This document shows positions 6,468 to 7,239 of a stretch of 7,239 bases of DNA, piece by piece. Source of the stretch: Verrucomicrobiota bacterium. Its GTDB lineage: Bacteria > Verrucomicrobiota > Verrucomicrobiia > Opitutales > Opitutaceae. Below the pieces are notes generated by a model that saw nothing but the letters and a program-made list of their open reading frames with translations, did not search any database and was not told where the DNA came from. Location of the stretch: assembly GCA_030916665.1 (NCBI GenBank), contig JAUPWC010000115.1, positions 1 to 7,239 on the forward strand. Reading direction: 5' to 3'. Made by a program: the position numbers and the translations under genes. Positions within the stretch are counted from its first letter, which is position 1; each line of letters opens with the position of its first letter.

Positions 6468-6989
6468 ATGAACAAAATCCTCCTGGGCCTGGCTCTCGCG
6501 CTTGGCTCCCACGCGGCCATCGCCGCCACCACCCCGGCTGAGCGGCTCGCCGCACAGGGCCTTGTCCTGCCGCCCGTGTCGCCGGCGATCGCCAACTACG
6601 TGCCGGCCGTGCGCAGCGGCAACCTGGTGTTCCTCGCCGGGCAGATCGCGCGCGACGCGGAGGGCCGGATCGTGACGGGCAAGGTGGGCCGCGATCTCAC
6701 CGAGGCCCAGGCCGCGGCCACGGCCCGCACTTGCGCGCTCCAGCTGCTGGCCGCGTTGCAGGTCGAGATCGGCGACCTCGCCAGAGTGAAACGCATCGTG
6801 CGCGTGGGCGGCTTCGTGAACTGCGCCGACGATTTCACCGCGCAACCCAAGGTCGTCAACGGCGCCTCGGATCTGCTCGTCGCCGTCTTCGGCGACGCGG
6901 GCCGGCACGCGCGTGTGGCGGTCGGCGTCAACGCCCTGCCCGGCGGCGCCCCGGTGGAGATCGAGCTGATCGCGGAAGTGGCGGACTGA
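6468..6989 (+). CDS. RidA/YjgF/YER057c/UK114 family protein with N-terminal signal peptide
   Basis: This 173-residue protein has a signal peptide at about residues 1-19 (MNKILLGLALALGSHAAIA), followed by a complete RidA-like domain. Typical elements are ANYVPAVRSGNLVFLAGQIARD (42-63), TGKVGRDLTEAQA, VKRIVRVGGFVN (108-118), NGASDLLVAVFGDAGRHAR (131-149) and ALPGGAPVEIELIAEV at the end. R149 aligns with the arginine that binds the substrate carboxylate in RidA enzymes, which hydrolyse reactive enamine/imine products of PLP enzymes in the cytoplasm. The pattern fits the longer YjgF-like group 1 rather than canonical RidA. There is no internal Met, and the signal is placed directly ahead of the usual group-1 N-terminus (AERLAAQGLVLPP), so export looks genuine. 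Its substrate outside the cytoplasm is unknown. It is divergent from the glycan operon and convergent with an aminotransferase gene. Confidence 0.92.
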   Translation: MNKILLGLALALGSHAAIAATTPAERLAAQGLVLPPVSPAIANYVPAVRSGNLVFLAGQIARDAEGRIVTGKVGRDLTEAQAAATARTCALQLLAALQVEIGDLARVKRIVRVGGFVNCADDFTAQPKVVNGASDLLVAVFGDAGRHARVAVGVNALPGGAPVEIELIAEVAD

Positions 6990-7001
6990 GCGGCGCATGG
7001 T

Positions 7002-7239
7002 TCAGAGGTCGCGCAGGGAGGCGCGCACCGCCGCGACGACCCGCGCACAGTCGGCGTCGGAGTTGAACACATGGGTGGAGACGCGGACGGCGCGCAGGTC
7101 CTGCTCGGTCACCTGGCGGCAGCGCAGCTGGTGCTGCTCCAGCAGGTAGCCGGCAAAGCGCCCGGCCTCCGCCCGCGGATGCCGGATCGTCGTGATCGAG
7201 CCGCGTTGCGCCGGCGCGGCGGGCGTCAGCACCTCGATG
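7002..7239 (-). CDS. Class V (NifS/cysteine desulfurase-like) PLP aminotransferase, C-terminal fragment
   Basis: Only the last 78 residues are present; the gene enters from the right edge. The visible part runs from IEVLTP through RGSITTIRHP and GYLLEQHQLRCRQV to LRAVRVSTHVFNSDADCARVVAAVRASLRDL. A beta strand, a helix, an R-V/I-S-x-H-x-(F/Y)-N-(S/T) segment and a final helix form the C-terminal small domain of class V PLP enzymes, such as cysteine desulfurases, selenocysteine lyases and isopenicillin N epimerase-like proteins. The PLP lysine and the remainder lie outside, so the reaction cannot be assigned. It ends 12 bases from the end of the RidA gene, tail to tail, with no hairpin-plus-T-run terminator visible between them. 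Confidence 0.82.
   Translation of the reverse strand, partial: IEVLTPAAPAQRGSITTIRHPRAEAGRFAGYLLEQHQLRCRQVTEQDLRAVRVSTHVFNSDADCARVVAAVRASLRDL

Noticed and set aside
6411..6998. Minus-strand in-frame extension upstream of the propeller start
   Set aside because: It is antisense to the RidA gene and has no domain. The ATG at 6410 is followed at once by a signal peptide.
6985..7010. Possible terminator between the RidA and aminotransferase genes
   Set aside because: Only a 4-base GCGC pairing across about 14 bases can be drawn, with no T-run on either strand.

Overview
The window is a GC-rich bacterial chromosome segment. It is tightly packed and holds five genes in the same direction on the minus strand, one gene on the plus strand, and the tail of another minus-strand gene. 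A GH127 glycosidase, a secreted toroid-type protein, an Asp-box propeller and a sodium:solute symporter lie together with no SusC/SusD pair. With few clear Shine-Dalgarno sequences, this fits a polysaccharide-degrading Verrucomicrobium such as an Opitutaceae member. That assignment is an inference from gene content; the window holds no rRNA or other taxonomic marker.

Layout from right to left, in the direction of minus-strand transcription. The 3' end of a class V (cysteine desulfurase-like) PLP aminotransferase ends at 7002. It meets a plus-strand RidA/YjgF-family gene (6468-6989) tail to tail across 12 bases. The RidA gene carries a signal peptide. A 57-base divergent gap separates it from an exported Asp-box (BNR-type) beta-propeller protein (6410 to 5370). 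Next come a secreted 637-residue protein of unknown function, with an apparent N-terminal helical toroid and C-terminal beta-rich domain (5355 to 3442), a GH127 beta-L-arabinofuranosidase-type enzyme (3434 to 1503), an exported M28 metallopeptidase with a PA-like insert (1521 to 169), and the first 50 codons of an SSS-family sodium:solute symporter (152 to the left edge). The successive junctions are gaps of 14 and 7 bases, an overlap of 19 bases, and a gap of 16 bases, so these five are almost certainly one operon.

Functional reading (inference): the operon looks like a small arabinoside or glycoprotein utilisation locus. The toroid protein and the propeller would act outside the cytoplasm on a glycan. 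The exported M28 peptidase would trim peptides. The symporter would import a small product. The signal-less GH127 enzyme would remove beta-L-arabinofuranose inside the cell. Plant extensin-type hydroxyproline arabinosides or rhamnogalacturonan II are plausible substrates but are not proven. The most novel item is the 637-residue protein, a candidate uncharacterised carbohydrate-active enzyme. The second is the exported RidA homologue. I saw no tRNA, rRNA, CRISPR array, insertion sequence, long repeat or convincing terminator. No stretch over 300 bases lacks a gene.
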